Positions 11,461-21,100 of a stretch of 27,038 bases of DNA are shown here, piece by piece (position 1 is the stretch's first letter; each line of letters opens with the position of its first letter). The notes beneath the pieces are model-generated. The model searched no databases and was not told where the DNA came from. It saw nothing but the letters and a program-made list of their open reading frames with translations. Where the stretch lies: positions 1 to 27,038 of the forward strand of contig JNEM01008735.1 of the NCBI GenBank assembly GCA_000697335.1, written 5' to 3'. Source of the DNA: Conidiobolus incongruus B7586. Taxonomy: Eukaryota; Entomophthoromycota; Entomophthoromycetes; Entomophthorales; Conidiobolaceae. The position numbers were made by a program, and so were the translations under genes.

Positions 11461-12403
11461 CTAGGCTTTGGGAATACCCTCGTCTAACACTTTGATTATT
11501 TGTTGGTATTTAGATTTGTGGAAGACTAATAATTTGCGTCCTTCAACAATGCCAAATTCGTTGAAAGCTCTCTTGCTTTCGGGAACGGCTGATCCACTCT
11601 GAAATTTGATGTTGTGGACATAGTCAGCTAAGGGTACGATCAATTCATCTTCAGCATTGAAGTAGAATTCGACTGTATCGGGCTAAACTTGAGTTAGAAA
11701 ATGTATGTAACATTAGAGGCATTTAAAGTACCTGAGATCTCTGTTTCTTACCACCGTCGCCATGGCGAGGGCCATCTTGAAGATCTGGATTGACTTGAGC
11801 TTCCTTATAAGTTTTAGAAATTACGAAAAAGTACTCGAAATTGTATGGTTCTTTATCCTCTAAAGCCCATTGAATTTCCTCCTGGAGCATCGTGTACATG
11901 GGGGGTGCAGTTTGTACTGGCATATTGATAATTCTCTCATTTACAAGGTAACCCAAATGCTGTTGGGATTCTGGTGCCAATAAAGTGCGTAACAGTTGGT
12001 TCAACTCCTTGTTAGAGTTTGTCCCGTTGAACAGTAACTCTCTCAATTGACTGATTGACTCCCTATCCTTATGAACATTCATATTCAATATGGTAAATAT
12101 ACAATAAGCGTCTTCGTCCACAGCTGTCTTAATAGTAGTACCAATTAAAGGTTGACCTACAATAATATCACTCAAGTCACTTGTGTTAATGGAGCCATTA
12201 ACGCCGTATAAATTATTTAAAAAGTTTTTAATGGTGTGAAAATCTTCGGGTTTGGGGTCGAAAAATTCGAAGTTAACATCTATTGTCTAACCTTATTAAT
12301 AAAAATTAAATTAAAGTTTTTTAGATATATTTACTTCGTTAAGGCTATTAGAGTCTTCGTTATCGGAGATATCCATATCAACGGAGTTTTTTCTCTTGCT
12401 CAT
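11461..12403 (-). CDS. BCP1: BCP1/BCCIP-family nuclear protein, three exons
   Basis: Exons on the minus strand are 12403-12335, 12286-11732 and 11682-11461, giving 23+185+73 = 281 residues, matching yeast Bcp1 (283). Introns of 48 and 49 nt use GTAAAT...TTAG and GTACTT...TTTAG, and the frame is intact across both. Family features: an acidic N-terminus MSKRKNSVDMDISDNEDSN, the segment DVNFEFFDPKPEDFHTIKNF, then LIGTTIKT, the block VNERIINMPVQTAPPMYTML (cf. human BCCIP LSERFINVPPQIALPMY), FVISKTYKEA, and a C-terminal PDTVEFYFNAEDELI followed by LVFHKSKYQQII. In yeast Bcp1 is a nuclear chaperone of ribosomal protein Rpl23 and affects Mss4 export; human BCCIP binds BRCA2 and p21. The first exon encodes only the charged leader. 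An AATAAA lies at 11451-11456 on the coding strand. The role here is inferred from the family; identification is firm. Confidence 0.92.
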
Positions 12404-13090
12404 TGTTAGTATTATTATATATTTAAAATTTTATCTATTTAATTGATTTATTTGTTTAATCAATATGGTAGGCGAAATTTAAAATTTATACTGAAAATTT
12501 AATAAAAGGAAGTTATGGGATATAAGAATAATACACCATCTCCAATTTAAATTTTACTTTAACTCAAAATTTGAGTATGTAAATAATCCATAAATTAATT
12601 GATTCAATATATTTGAAAATTTAAAAATCATTTATTATAAATTCTCAAATATATATTTATGGTTATTATCAAATTTGAGAACTCAGATTACCAAAGTATT
12701 AGCTATAATTATTTAAACTGTAATTGATTTATTTTATGTATAATATAATCTCTTAGTGGAAATTAAATAGTTTTGACTTATAATAATTCAGCTTATTATA
12801 TAATCTATATTTACATATAATTTTCTTAATTACCAAATTAAAATTTGAAATAATTTTATTAAATTATAAATTATAATATATAATTATATTAAATGTGATT
12901 TATTTCAGTTAATTATTTTATAACCAATATTCAAAATATAATATTTTAATAAATATCCATTATGAAATATTAATATAGATTTTAAAAAATGGAAAATTTT
13001 TTAATTTCTGATTTTTTAAATATATTATATATTTTAAAAGATTATTTATATAGAAAATATATAGAAAAATAAATATTTTTAAACTATATA
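12404..13090. other. AT-rich intergenic DNA upstream of BCP1
   Basis: This is presumably the BCP1 promoter side. I see only A/T-rich sequence with no open frame, RNA gene or clear motif before the first transposon starts. Confidence 0.5.
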
Positions 13091-13092
13091 TA

Positions 13093-13150
13093 TATTAACC
13101 CACAAAAGTGAGTTATAAAATCAAAAATATATATATTTTAATTAATAACT
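13093..13150 (+). repeat. Tc1 outer terminal inverted repeat, left
   Basis: It begins TATTAACCCACAAAAGTGAG directly after a TA and pairs with 14607-14665. Nearly all differences are C/T or G/A, including one site where the two copies hold CA and TG, the two products expected from a decayed CG. Confidence 0.85.
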
Positions 13151-13281
13151 AAAACAATTGTATATATTAGATTACTTGAAACTATAATATATAATTAAGG
13201 TATATTATTTAATAATAAATAAATATATTTAGATATATTTAGTAAACTATTAGCAAAAATATTAACCTTTAATATTTAACC

Positions 13282-13310
13282 AAGGTAAGTTATAAATTTG
13301 TGGGTTTTTG
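13282..13310 (+). repeat. Tc1 inner (subterminal) repeat, left
   Basis: A 29-bp copy beginning AAGGTAAGTTATAAATTTGT. It is the inverted partner of 14450-14478 and a partial direct repeat of the outer left end. In IR/DR elements such inner sites are a second transposase-binding site. Confidence 0.85.
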
Positions 13311-13419
13311 AGATAAGGGGATATATTTAACAATATATAACTATATCTTTTTTCTTTTTTTGTTATTATTTTATATAATATTTTACAGATATACTAAATT
13401 TTTTTTATTAGTATCATTA

Positions 13420-14435
13420 TACTTAAATCCCTCTTTAAAAAAATCTACTTGTACATTAATTAACTTTATAAAAAAAGTAAATCAACTTATAATATTGCTA
13501 GAATTACTAGTGTTAGTTAGTCTACTATAGTTAAAGTTGTTAAGAATAGCAATAAAGAAACATTTAAACTTAAACTTAAATATATTAAAATTATAGATAA
13601 ACATGATAAAAAGTATATTTATAGGTTAGTTAATACAGGTAAATATAGTACTACTGTAGAAATATAACAAGAACTATAAAATTATATAAGAATATTAGTT
13701 AATATTGATACTATTATATGTGTTTTATGTTAGCATAGATACCACTTACACTTTAAGAAAAAACACCCCTAATTAAAAAAATCCCACTATAAAATTAAGT
13801 GGGAGTTTAAATGTCACTACTAATATTAAACCAAAACTAATTAGAGTAAAGTTATTTAGTTTAATGAAACAAAAATATACTTTAGTAAATTTAATAGAAA
13901 AGCTAGATGTTTTAGAAAAGATATAAAACTACTTTATAACTATTATGTTAATTTTACCTAAAAGTATAATAGTAGGTTAATTATTATTTAAGGATATATA
14001 TTATCTTTAGGTGTAAAGTATTTTTGTAAAGTTAATAGGGGAATTAATACTAAAATGTATTAAAGTATTCTAAACAATAAATTAAAAAAAACCATTGAAT
14101 AATATAGGTTAAACAAATCTAATATTATTTTTTAGTAAGATAATACCCTTTGCTATACTACAGCTTCTATTATTAAATAATTTAAAAATAACAAAATAAT
14201 AGTTATAAAATAGCTTTTTTAATTTTTTAACCTTAATCTAATTAAACACCTTTAGGATTAGTTAAAAAAAACTATTAAAGTTTTCCCCCCAGTAAAAAAT
14301 TTAAATCAACTTTAAAAATATGTTTAAGAAGTATAGAATAAAATTAACCTTTTTTAGTGTAAGAAATTAGTTGATTCTATACCACACAAACTTAAAGAAG
14401 TTAAAAAAGTTAAAAGTAAATACACTAGGTTTTAA
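13420..14435 (+). pseudogene. Tc1-like transposase remnant (DD34E)
   Basis: Read in one frame from 13482 to the stop at 14433-14435, about 318 codons, this is recognisably a Tc1 transposase. Helix-turn-helix: YNIARITSVS then STIVKVVK. Second DNA-binding part: YIYRLVNTGKYSTTVE. Catalytic region: FNETKIYF, where the first Asp codon (13863) is now AAT; DNT after two stops, with the second Asp GAT at 14139; and LNLIKHL, where the Glu codon (14244) is now AAA. The second Asp and the Glu position are separated by exactly 34 residues, as in DD34E Tc1 elements. Many in-frame stops stand where Trp or Gln is expected, yet there is no net frame change between 13482 and 14435. It cannot encode an active enzyme, since two of three catalytic residues are altered. 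The start lies around 13420 but is not defined. Confidence 0.88.
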
Positions 14436-14449
14436 TTTTTTTTTATCAC

Positions 14450-14478
14450 CAAAAACCTACAAATTTATAACTCACCTT
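14450..14478 (-). repeat. Tc1 inner (subterminal) repeat, right
   Basis: On the minus strand it reads AAGGTGAGTTATAAATTTGT and continues to match 13282-13310 with two transitions. It starts 15 bp after the transposase stop. Confidence 0.85.
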
Positions 14479-14606
14479 AGGTAAAATTTAAAGGTTTATA
14501 TTTTAGTTAATTAATAGCTAAATATCATCATTTAATGATATATATAACTAATAAATATAATAAATTTTAATTATTTAATTAAAGTTTATTTCATTAAATA
14601 TTAATT

Positions 14607-14665
14607 AAGTTATTAGTAAAAATATAAGTGTTTTTTATTTTATGACTTATTTTTACAGGCTAGTG
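14607..14665 (-). repeat. Tc1 outer terminal inverted repeat, right
   Basis: On the minus strand it begins CACTAGCCTGTAAAAATAAG and pairs with 13093-13150. It is followed on the plus strand by the TA at 14666-14667. Confidence 0.85.
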
Positions 14666-14749
14666 TATATTTATTCAATTTTAATTATTTTTTTATTAAA
14701 ATATTTTAATTTCAAAATTTATATTTAAATTTAATTATATTTAAACTAA

Positions 14750-15830
14750 ATAGTGATTATCAAAAGGCTTTTATTTTTATATCTTTAAAACTTAACTATA
14801 AACCCTTTATAATCATTTAAAACTTACAAATAAATTATAAAGATAATGTTTTATCTAAAACTATTATATATTATTAGATTTGTGATTTTAAAATTAAAAG
14901 AGATATTATTTAAAATTTATTAATATCTAAAAGATTAATTTTTACTATTACTTTTTTATTTATTAATAAAATAAAAAACATATATTAAAAAACACCTTTT
15001 TATTTTAATTAAAGAATTATTAAAGTAATTTAATATTAAGTATATAAATATATTATATATTTAAATTTAAATCTAAATTAATTAATAAATATATAAAATA
15101 AATACCATATATTTTAATAAAAGCTTAAAAAAATTAAAATAGCTATAGTTAAATTAAATTTATTAAGGTATAACTAAAAACAAAAGTTTTTATAATAAAT
15201 ACTTATAATTAATAAATATTAAACTCTTTTATATAATCCTTTATTTAAAAATAAAACAAAATATTAAATTAATCCTTTTTATAAATTCTAATAAGTATTT
15301 TAAATATAAGTGAATGTTAATTATTGTAATAAATTATAATAGTATATAGTTTTTTATTTAATATCTTAAAGAAAAATAATTAATAGTAAATTATATATTA
15401 TTTTTTTAAATAAAATAATTTCTAAATAGTATTCTTAATATAAATTAAAAATACCTATTATTTTACATAATAATTGTAAAATACATAAAGTTAAAGTGGT
15501 AAAAGATTTTTTATACAAAATAAAAAACTAGAGAGAGTTACCACATTTAATATATTCACTTAATTATAATCTATATGATTATAATTGTTTTAAACAATTA
15601 AAAAATCAACTTACAAGAAAAAGAATTCCTACAAACAAATTAAATTAGTTTGTGAAACATCAAATTTTAGTCTTTAATAAAAAGAATTGTATTTTAGGTA
15701 TTAAAAGCTTATTAAAAATATAGAAAAGAGTTATTAATAATAAAAGAGGTTATTAATTTTATATTATTTATTAATTTATTTGTTTAATTTTAACTTTAAA
15801 ATTATACCATTATTTAATTTCTACACTAAT
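14750..15830 (+). mobile_element. Degenerate mariner-like element (ends approximate)
   Basis: A second DNA transposon lies immediately right of the Tc1 element in the same orientation. It is identified from its transposase remnant. The ends are not firmly located. On the minus strand a mariner-like terminus may start near 15828 (TTAGTGTAGAAATTAAATAA), and a weakly similar TAGTGATTATC occurs near 14751 on the plus strand. I regard the pairing as unproven. Length of about 1.1 kb would suit a mariner. Confidence 0.65.
14761..15774 (+). pseudogene. Mariner-type transposase remnant
   Basis: N-terminal part (from 14761): QKAFIF, then LSKTIIYY and CDFKIKRDII, resembling the mariner helix-turn-helix and the W.xxFKxGR segment before the usual RSGRP. 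Near 15080-15150 a second frame reads KWIPYILIKA, matching the mariner WVPHxLTxxQ motif. In the C-terminal half, VNVNYCNKL, INSKLY and then PIILHNNCKIHK (15454 onward), ELPHLIYSLNYNLYDYNCF and QLKNQL correspond to HDN..H, LPHPPYSPDLAPSDY and F..L of mariners. The Asp of HDN (15469) is now AAT, while the Asp of DY (15577) is kept. Stops sit at expected Trp positions. There is at least one frame change in the N-terminal half, and the whole is strongly A/T-enriched. The family assignment is good; finer subgroup is not possible by eye. Confidence 0.75.
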
Positions 15831-16165
15831 AATATTGTAAAACTTATATTTAAATTAAATATATTATCAAGTAAATATAGTAATAGTATTGTTTTAATTA
15901 GATAAAATAAAGGATTGTGAATATAAATTTTATTTTCAATAATAATTAATTGTTTGATCTTGATTCTAATTTTATTAGATATCATCATTAAAATTTTGTA
16001 GTGAATATTAATGAAAAGATTAATAAGAATTGAAAATTATGATACTATTATAAATGCTTAAATATTTCAAATTTATGTCAACTTTAACAATCAAAATAAT
16101 TATATCAATATAATTTTTTACTTATTACTCAATATTATAATAAAAAATAGCATTCTCACTACTGG
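15831..16165. other. AT-rich intergenic DNA, 3' of the secreted-protein gene
   Basis: I see no open frame, repeat or RNA signature beyond the general A/T richness. It presumably holds the 3' end of the minus-strand gene to the right. Confidence 0.5.
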
Positions 16166-16963
16166 TTACCATTGAGATCCTTGCTCCGCACTTGCATTAT
16201 ATGTCTCAATGGTATTGGTCTGACTTTCCCCGGAATACTCCCTAATATGATTGTAATTACTACCTTCAATACCCTGCGTAATCCATTGTGTATTCACATT
16301 ACTACCACTATTTGCATTCGAATTCGTATTCGTCTGCTCTCCTGAAGTTTGAGACTGTGACGAATTGTTACCATTACCGTCGGAAGATCCAGTGTTGGAG
16401 GATGATTGATTTGAAGATTGTCCAGTAGTTGATGAGCCGGAGTTCTGATTAGTATTAGAATTACCAATGGTTGTGTATGTGGTGACGCTCGATCCATAGT
16501 TTTGATTGTATCCCGAGTATTTTACATTTTGTTGCGAGGTTGTCACCGAAGAAATGGATGAGGATTGGTATGTGCTGCCGTAGGTTTTAGGCTTTGCGGG
16601 TTGGGATTCGTAGGCTGGTGCAGTGGTGGTAGTTGCTTTGTATGCGACTGTCGTAGTGGTGGTTGGCTCATATGCAGGCGCGGTAGTAGTCTTTGCCTTG
16701 TACGCAGGTGTCGTAGTAGTCGTATACTTGATCGTAGTTGTGGTCTTGGGCTTGTAGGCTTGGGTAGTTGTAGTGGCATACTTTTTCACAGTGGTTGTAG
16801 TCTTAGGCTTATAAGCAGGAGTGGTAGTTTTTGCCTTATATGCCGTGGTAGTTTTCTTTGCATTATAACTAGGAGCTTTAGTAGTAGGTTTTGAATTATA
16901 ATTATTGGGCTCTGGCAAACTCCAAATCAAACCTATTAAACTAACAACTACAATCAATCTCAT
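16166..16963 (-). CDS. Secreted Thr/Tyr/Lys-repeat low-complexity protein
   Basis: 265 residues, no intron seen. Residues 1-15 (MRLIVVVSLIGLIWS) are a convincing signal peptide. Residues about 25-125 consist of imperfect repeats of the type AYKxKTTTT (AYKAKTTTP, AYKPKTTTTV, AYKPKTTTTI, AYKAKTTTAP, AYEPTTTTTV), mixing Thr runs with Tyr-Lys. Residues 126-265 are Ser/Asn/Gln/Gly/Thr-rich, with N-glycosylation sequons such as NQS, NSS and NAS. There is no Cys, no enzymatic domain, no hydrophobic C-terminus for a GPI anchor and no membrane segment. It is therefore probably a heavily O-glycosylated secreted or wall-associated protein. The Tyr-Lys-Thr/Pro repeats recall adhesive and mucin-like proteins, but no homology can be claimed. 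A TATA box lies 62-73 bp upstream. Function unknown; reality as a gene is well supported by signal peptide, composition and promoter. Confidence 0.8.
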   Translation of the reverse strand: MRLIVVVSLIGLIWSLPEPNNYNSKPTTKAPSYNAKKTTTAYKAKTTTPAYKPKTTTTVKKYATTTTQAYKPKTTTTIKYTTTTTPAYKAKTTTAPAYEPTTTTTVAYKATTTTAPAYESQPAKPKTYGSTYQSSSISSVTTSQQNVKYSGYNQNYGSSVTTYTTIGNSNTNQNSGSSTTGQSSNQSSSNTGSSDGNGNNSSQSQTSGEQTNTNSNANSGSNVNTQWITQGIEGSNYNHIREYSGESQTNTIETYNASAEQGSQW

Positions 16964-17024
16964 ATATTTTGTACAATTAGATTAGCTAATTAGTAAATTA
17001 GGTTATCTTAATATTAAAATTGTG

Positions 17025-17036
17025 TTTATATATAAG
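17025..17036 (-). promoter_or_regulatory. TATA box of the secreted-protein gene
   Basis: On the minus strand CTTATATATAAA stands 62-73 bp before the start codon at 16963, a normal distance for a TATA element with a short leader. Confidence 0.5.
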
Positions 17037-17085
17037 TGGTTTACTGTGTGTATTTTCAATCTCCTTAAAAATCTTAAATGTGAGG

Positions 17086-17126
17086 TCGCTAAATGTGAAA
17101 CTGAATTCAGGAGGAAGACTTAGCGA
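17086..17126. promoter_or_regulatory. Spaced inverted repeat TCGCTAA / TTAGCGA
   Basis: TCGCTAA at 17086-17092 and TTAGCGA at 17120-17126 are exact complements, 27 bp apart. They lie 120-165 bp upstream of the secreted-protein start and just upstream of its TATA box. The position suits paired transcription-factor half sites. No known factor is assigned. Confidence 0.3.
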
Positions 17127-17129
17127 ATT

Positions 17130-18150
17130 TTTCAACAAAATACAAATTTTGAGGTTTCAGATGATGTTTTGATATTGAGACTAACTTTGTTTCAAATTGA
17201 AATATTAACTTTTTATCAAAGGTTTGATAGTTGAATATATATCAAAGCGTTGACAATATATATTCAAAAACATTACTCCGAGTTCCTTTACTACCTACAT
17301 ATCTTTGAATTTATTAATTAATTAGTAATTTCAGCATTTGTCTTTTTGTTAAAATTTTGAATATTAGTAAAATCACTGATATTATAAAATATGAACTTTA
17401 AATATATCCTTTGAAACCAAAACATATTGACCTTCCAATGTTGTAAATAATATATCCTAAATTCCATTATATAATGATATATTAAATTTTGCTATATATC
17501 AAGGTAAACAAATTTATTAATTAAACAGTAGAATATAATACACAAATCCAAATTTTTATAATGTATAAAATTCAATCAATATTACTATAAATAAAAATTC
17601 TATAATATTTTTATCTTTAATCAAAGTTTTATACCTTATTAATTATTTTTGATTTATTTGTCATCTTTTATCTCAATTTAAATTACTTTCTACCAATTTA
17701 ATAGAATTATAATTCTGAGTTTAAGGAATTTTAGTCCAATCTTGTTTTCAAACAATATTAACATTAGCTGAAAATCGATAAATGCAATATAAATAATAAT
17801 AATAATAAATAGATTCAGATGAACTATTTTAACATGCTTTGTTGATTGTTAATCAATTAACACACCATTGAAATCTATCCAAAATTAAAGAGCTTTCAAC
17901 ATATTTTAGAGAATATTATATTTGTCCAGTCTCGTATTTCAATACAAAATAACGCAAATTTGAATCAATTATAGTTAAACAATAAAATTATATTTGGTAA
18001 CGAATGAATTTCAGACTATAGTTTATTGATAATTTTGAAAAAACTAAAGTTATATTTTCACTTTTTAATATTTTGGAGGTAAAGAGAGAAAGTAAAACAT
18101 ATAGAATATTTTATTAATATTAGAAATAAAAAATCACACACAATATAGAT
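17130..18150. other. AT-rich intergenic DNA between two minus-strand genes
   Basis: This contains the distal promoter of the secreted-protein gene and the 3' flank of the ABCC gene. A short (AAT)n run lies near 17791-17808. No supported gene. Confidence 0.5.
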
Positions 18151-18153
18151 AAA

Positions 18154-21100
18154 TTAAATTTGGACCAAATTTTCGGGTTTCGTCACCATCTTTTCCAATT
18201 GTTCCATTTCGCCTGATTCAAGACACATGCCTCGGAAGATACCTCCATCTTTGAACAATAGGTTGTAGGGTGTATCGAATTCGACTACATTACCCTTATC
18301 TATATTGAATTAGTAAATTATTAATGTGTGAGGAGGGGAAAAACTTACCCATCACTAAAACTCTATCATAATCAATAATTGTACGAAGTCTGTGAGCGAT
18401 ACAAATCAAAGTATTGGTTTGGAATTCTTCCCTAATGGTTCTCTGAATTTTGGCGTCGGTTTGATAGTCGACAGAAGCAGTTGCTAATTAAAGAATTAGT
18501 AGGAATTCTGAGTATGATTGCGTAAAAAGGATTACCTTCGTCCATGATGATCACTTTACTCTGCCTGAGTAAAGCACGCGCTAAACTCAATAATTGTCGC
18601 TGACCTTGGGAGAAATTTTGGCCGTTTTCCGTTACGGGTTGGTCCAAACTCTTGATAGCCACTTTCTTGAGTGCACTAGGATCGATTACGGTGGGAGATT
18701 CCAATCCCGTGGGTGTAGGAGCTACTGAGGTCTGACCTGGGGTGTAGTCCTGATCGACGATATGAACTCTCTTCAAGGCGTTCCAGAGTTCGTCATCTGT
18801 ATGCTGATTGAAGGGATCCAAGTTGGTTCGGATTGTACCACTGAAAAGGATTGCTTCCTGTGGAATGATAGTCAATCTGGAGCGCAAATCCTTCACACCA
18901 ATCTTGGAAATTTCCAAATCGTCAATGGTTATACTGCCTTCGGTAGCTTCAAGGAAACGGAAGAATGCGAGCGCTAAGGTACTCTTACCGGCACCTGTAC
19001 GGCCGACTACACCTACTTTTTGACCAGCTAAAATCTCTAAGCTGATGCCTTTGATGACTGGGTCTAAATCCTTGGCGTATTGTAAGACCAAATTGTTGAT
19101 CTTGACATGGCCCTTCTGGGGCCAATTCTCAGCAGGTCGACTGAATTCAACCACTTCTGGGGCTTCCTCCTCAATCGACAAGTAGTCGGTGACTCTTTCG
19201 ATAGAATTCAAATTCATTTCTGCAATACTGTAGAATCTAGCTAACCAGAGTATATGACTAGAAAAATTGAGGGCACAAGTGAGGGCGAAACCAGCTGTGG
19301 AGGCATCGATCTTATTCTTAATGATTAATAACAACAAGCCGCAGGAAAAAGCTACGAGACCGCCTACAGTATCGGTACGAATACTCAACCAACGGTTGGC
19401 GACCCACATATAGAAGAAATTTTTCATATTGGCATCAATCAATTCGTTATTACTCTTCAAAAATCTTCCCTCTTGCTCGAAAGCACGAATCATGACAACA
19501 CCGTTAATAGTTTCGGAGCATTGAGCATAAATTGGCGATCTGGTAACAGACTCAATGCGTTTGAGTTCTCTGGACAAGCTTACATAGTATTGAATGACAC
19601 CATAGTAGATGGCGCAGATAATGATAATAGGGATTACGAAAATAGGCATTAGGGATGCAATGAATGTCATAATAAAGATAGAAGCCAAAGTTTCAGCAAC
19701 CAAAACACCCGTAGAAGGCATCAGTTCACTGTCGATAGTTTGAATATCCTTACTGAATCTGTTGACAATTCTGCCAATTGGAGTAGTATCAAAGAAACGA
19801 ATTGGAGCTCTCAAAATCTTGTGGAGCATAGATTCGTGCAAGAATCTCGAAGCTTTGAGAGAACCGTAGAACTGGTAGGCTACTCTGAGACCAACTGACA
19901 AAACGCAACTAAGACCGATAATTACGTATATTAAAATATAGTAATTCAATTTGTCGTCCTTGTCGGATTTCGCAAAGATTGAGAAGACGGGCTGAGTCCA
20001 TGAGTAACCAGGAGGTAGCAATGTAAAGGATCCAAATAATCCCATACTAGTTACAGAATGATCCTTGACAGATTGGAAACTGAAGAAATTGGATGTAGTT
20101 CTTGAGTTAATGGCGAAAATACCAAACGATTTTGATTTGTCGTAGGATTCGGCCCATAATTTGATCCACCAGTCAAGTGCGAGTGGTAAACCTTGGTACA
20201 TGATGAACAGGAGTGCAAAAATCACCCAATAGGGGATACCACCCACAGCTTTGAAGTAGGTAAAATAAATTGATAATTTTACTTTACCAGTGGCTCTTTC
20301 TTCCTCTTCGACTAACTTCTTGGTGGGATCGGCTTCAGCTCCGAGGTTAGCGGGAGCGTTGGCGGTAGCAGCTGCATGTTCCTCGTCCTGACCGTTAGAA
20401 GCTTCATTGGATGCCAATTCATCCCTAATTTCGTCCAATTCTCTCAAATCTTCGGGCTTACCAACTCCTAGGATGGTACCTCGATCGCCCATGACGACAG
20501 CGTAGGCGGCGTGGGAGAATGTCAAACTAATATTATGAGTAACCAAAATTCTGGTACGCCCCCTCATAATGTCACCCATAATGCATTGGTGAAACAGGTA
20601 CTTAGCGGTGTGAGCATCGACAGCTGATAAACAGTCATCGAGGATGATATGAGAGGCTCTTGAGTACACAGCACGGGCCAAACTGACACGTTGTTTTTGA
20701 CCACCTGACAAAGTGATACCCTTTTCGCCAACTTCTGTCAAGTCACCGTCGGTTAAAGTTTGGAAATCAGGAAGGAGGGCGCAAATACGGATGACTTCGC
20801 TATAGCGCTGTTGATTGAAAGGTTCACCGAACAAAATATTGTCACGGATGGTAGCTTGTTGCAACCAGGCGGACTGAGAAACGTAAGCAACACCTCCATT
20901 CAAACTGAAATCGTGGTCGTGGGCATTGTTGGTGACAGGATGCTTCTTGGGCAGGAACACTTTACCATTAGTAAGTTTCATTTCACCAAGGAGACCCAAT
21001 AACATACTAGTTTTACCACATCCAGTAGGTCCGACAATGATACTGAGTTCCTTTTCAGGGAAGCTGAGATTGAGGTTGGGGAGGGTGAACGCGGGACTGG

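Larger units (their letters stand above)
13093..14665 (+). mobile_element. Degenerate Tc1-like transposon with IR/DR ends
   Basis: A 1573-bp element is flanked by TA on both sides (13091-13092 and 14666-14667), the Tc1/mariner target duplication. Its outer inverted repeats are 58-59 bp (13093-13150 and 14607-14665). They differ at 15 positions plus one gap, and 12 of the 15 differences are transitions. A second, inner pair of 29 bp (13282-13310 and 14450-14478) differs only by two transitions. Outer and inner copies share the core GTGAGTTATAAA (13108-13119 outer left, 14464-14475 inner right, reverse complement). They are spaced 177 bp on the left and 175 bp on the right. This is the nested inverted/direct repeat layout known from Sleeping Beauty-type Tc1 elements (about 1.6 kb). 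A broken transposase gene fills the interior. The element is dead. Confidence 0.88.

Noticed and set aside
13093-14665. Outer repeats as a separate MITE into which a smaller Tc1 inserted
   Set aside because: The outer and inner repeats share a core, and the left and right spacings are almost equal (177 and 175 bp), which fits one IR/DR element better. It remains the main alternative.
16565-16894. 109-codon plus-strand Cys/Gly/Ser-rich frame opposite the secreted-protein gene
   Set aside because: It is the complement of the Thr-rich repeats; its Cys/Ser richness is explained by the opposite strand.
18432-18535. End of the long ABCC open frame read as the natural C-terminus (1522 residues from 23000)
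   Set aside because: That tail reads through an intron and drops the conserved ATASVD segment. Splicing at 18535/18484 and 18348/18300 restores the normal NBD2 end.
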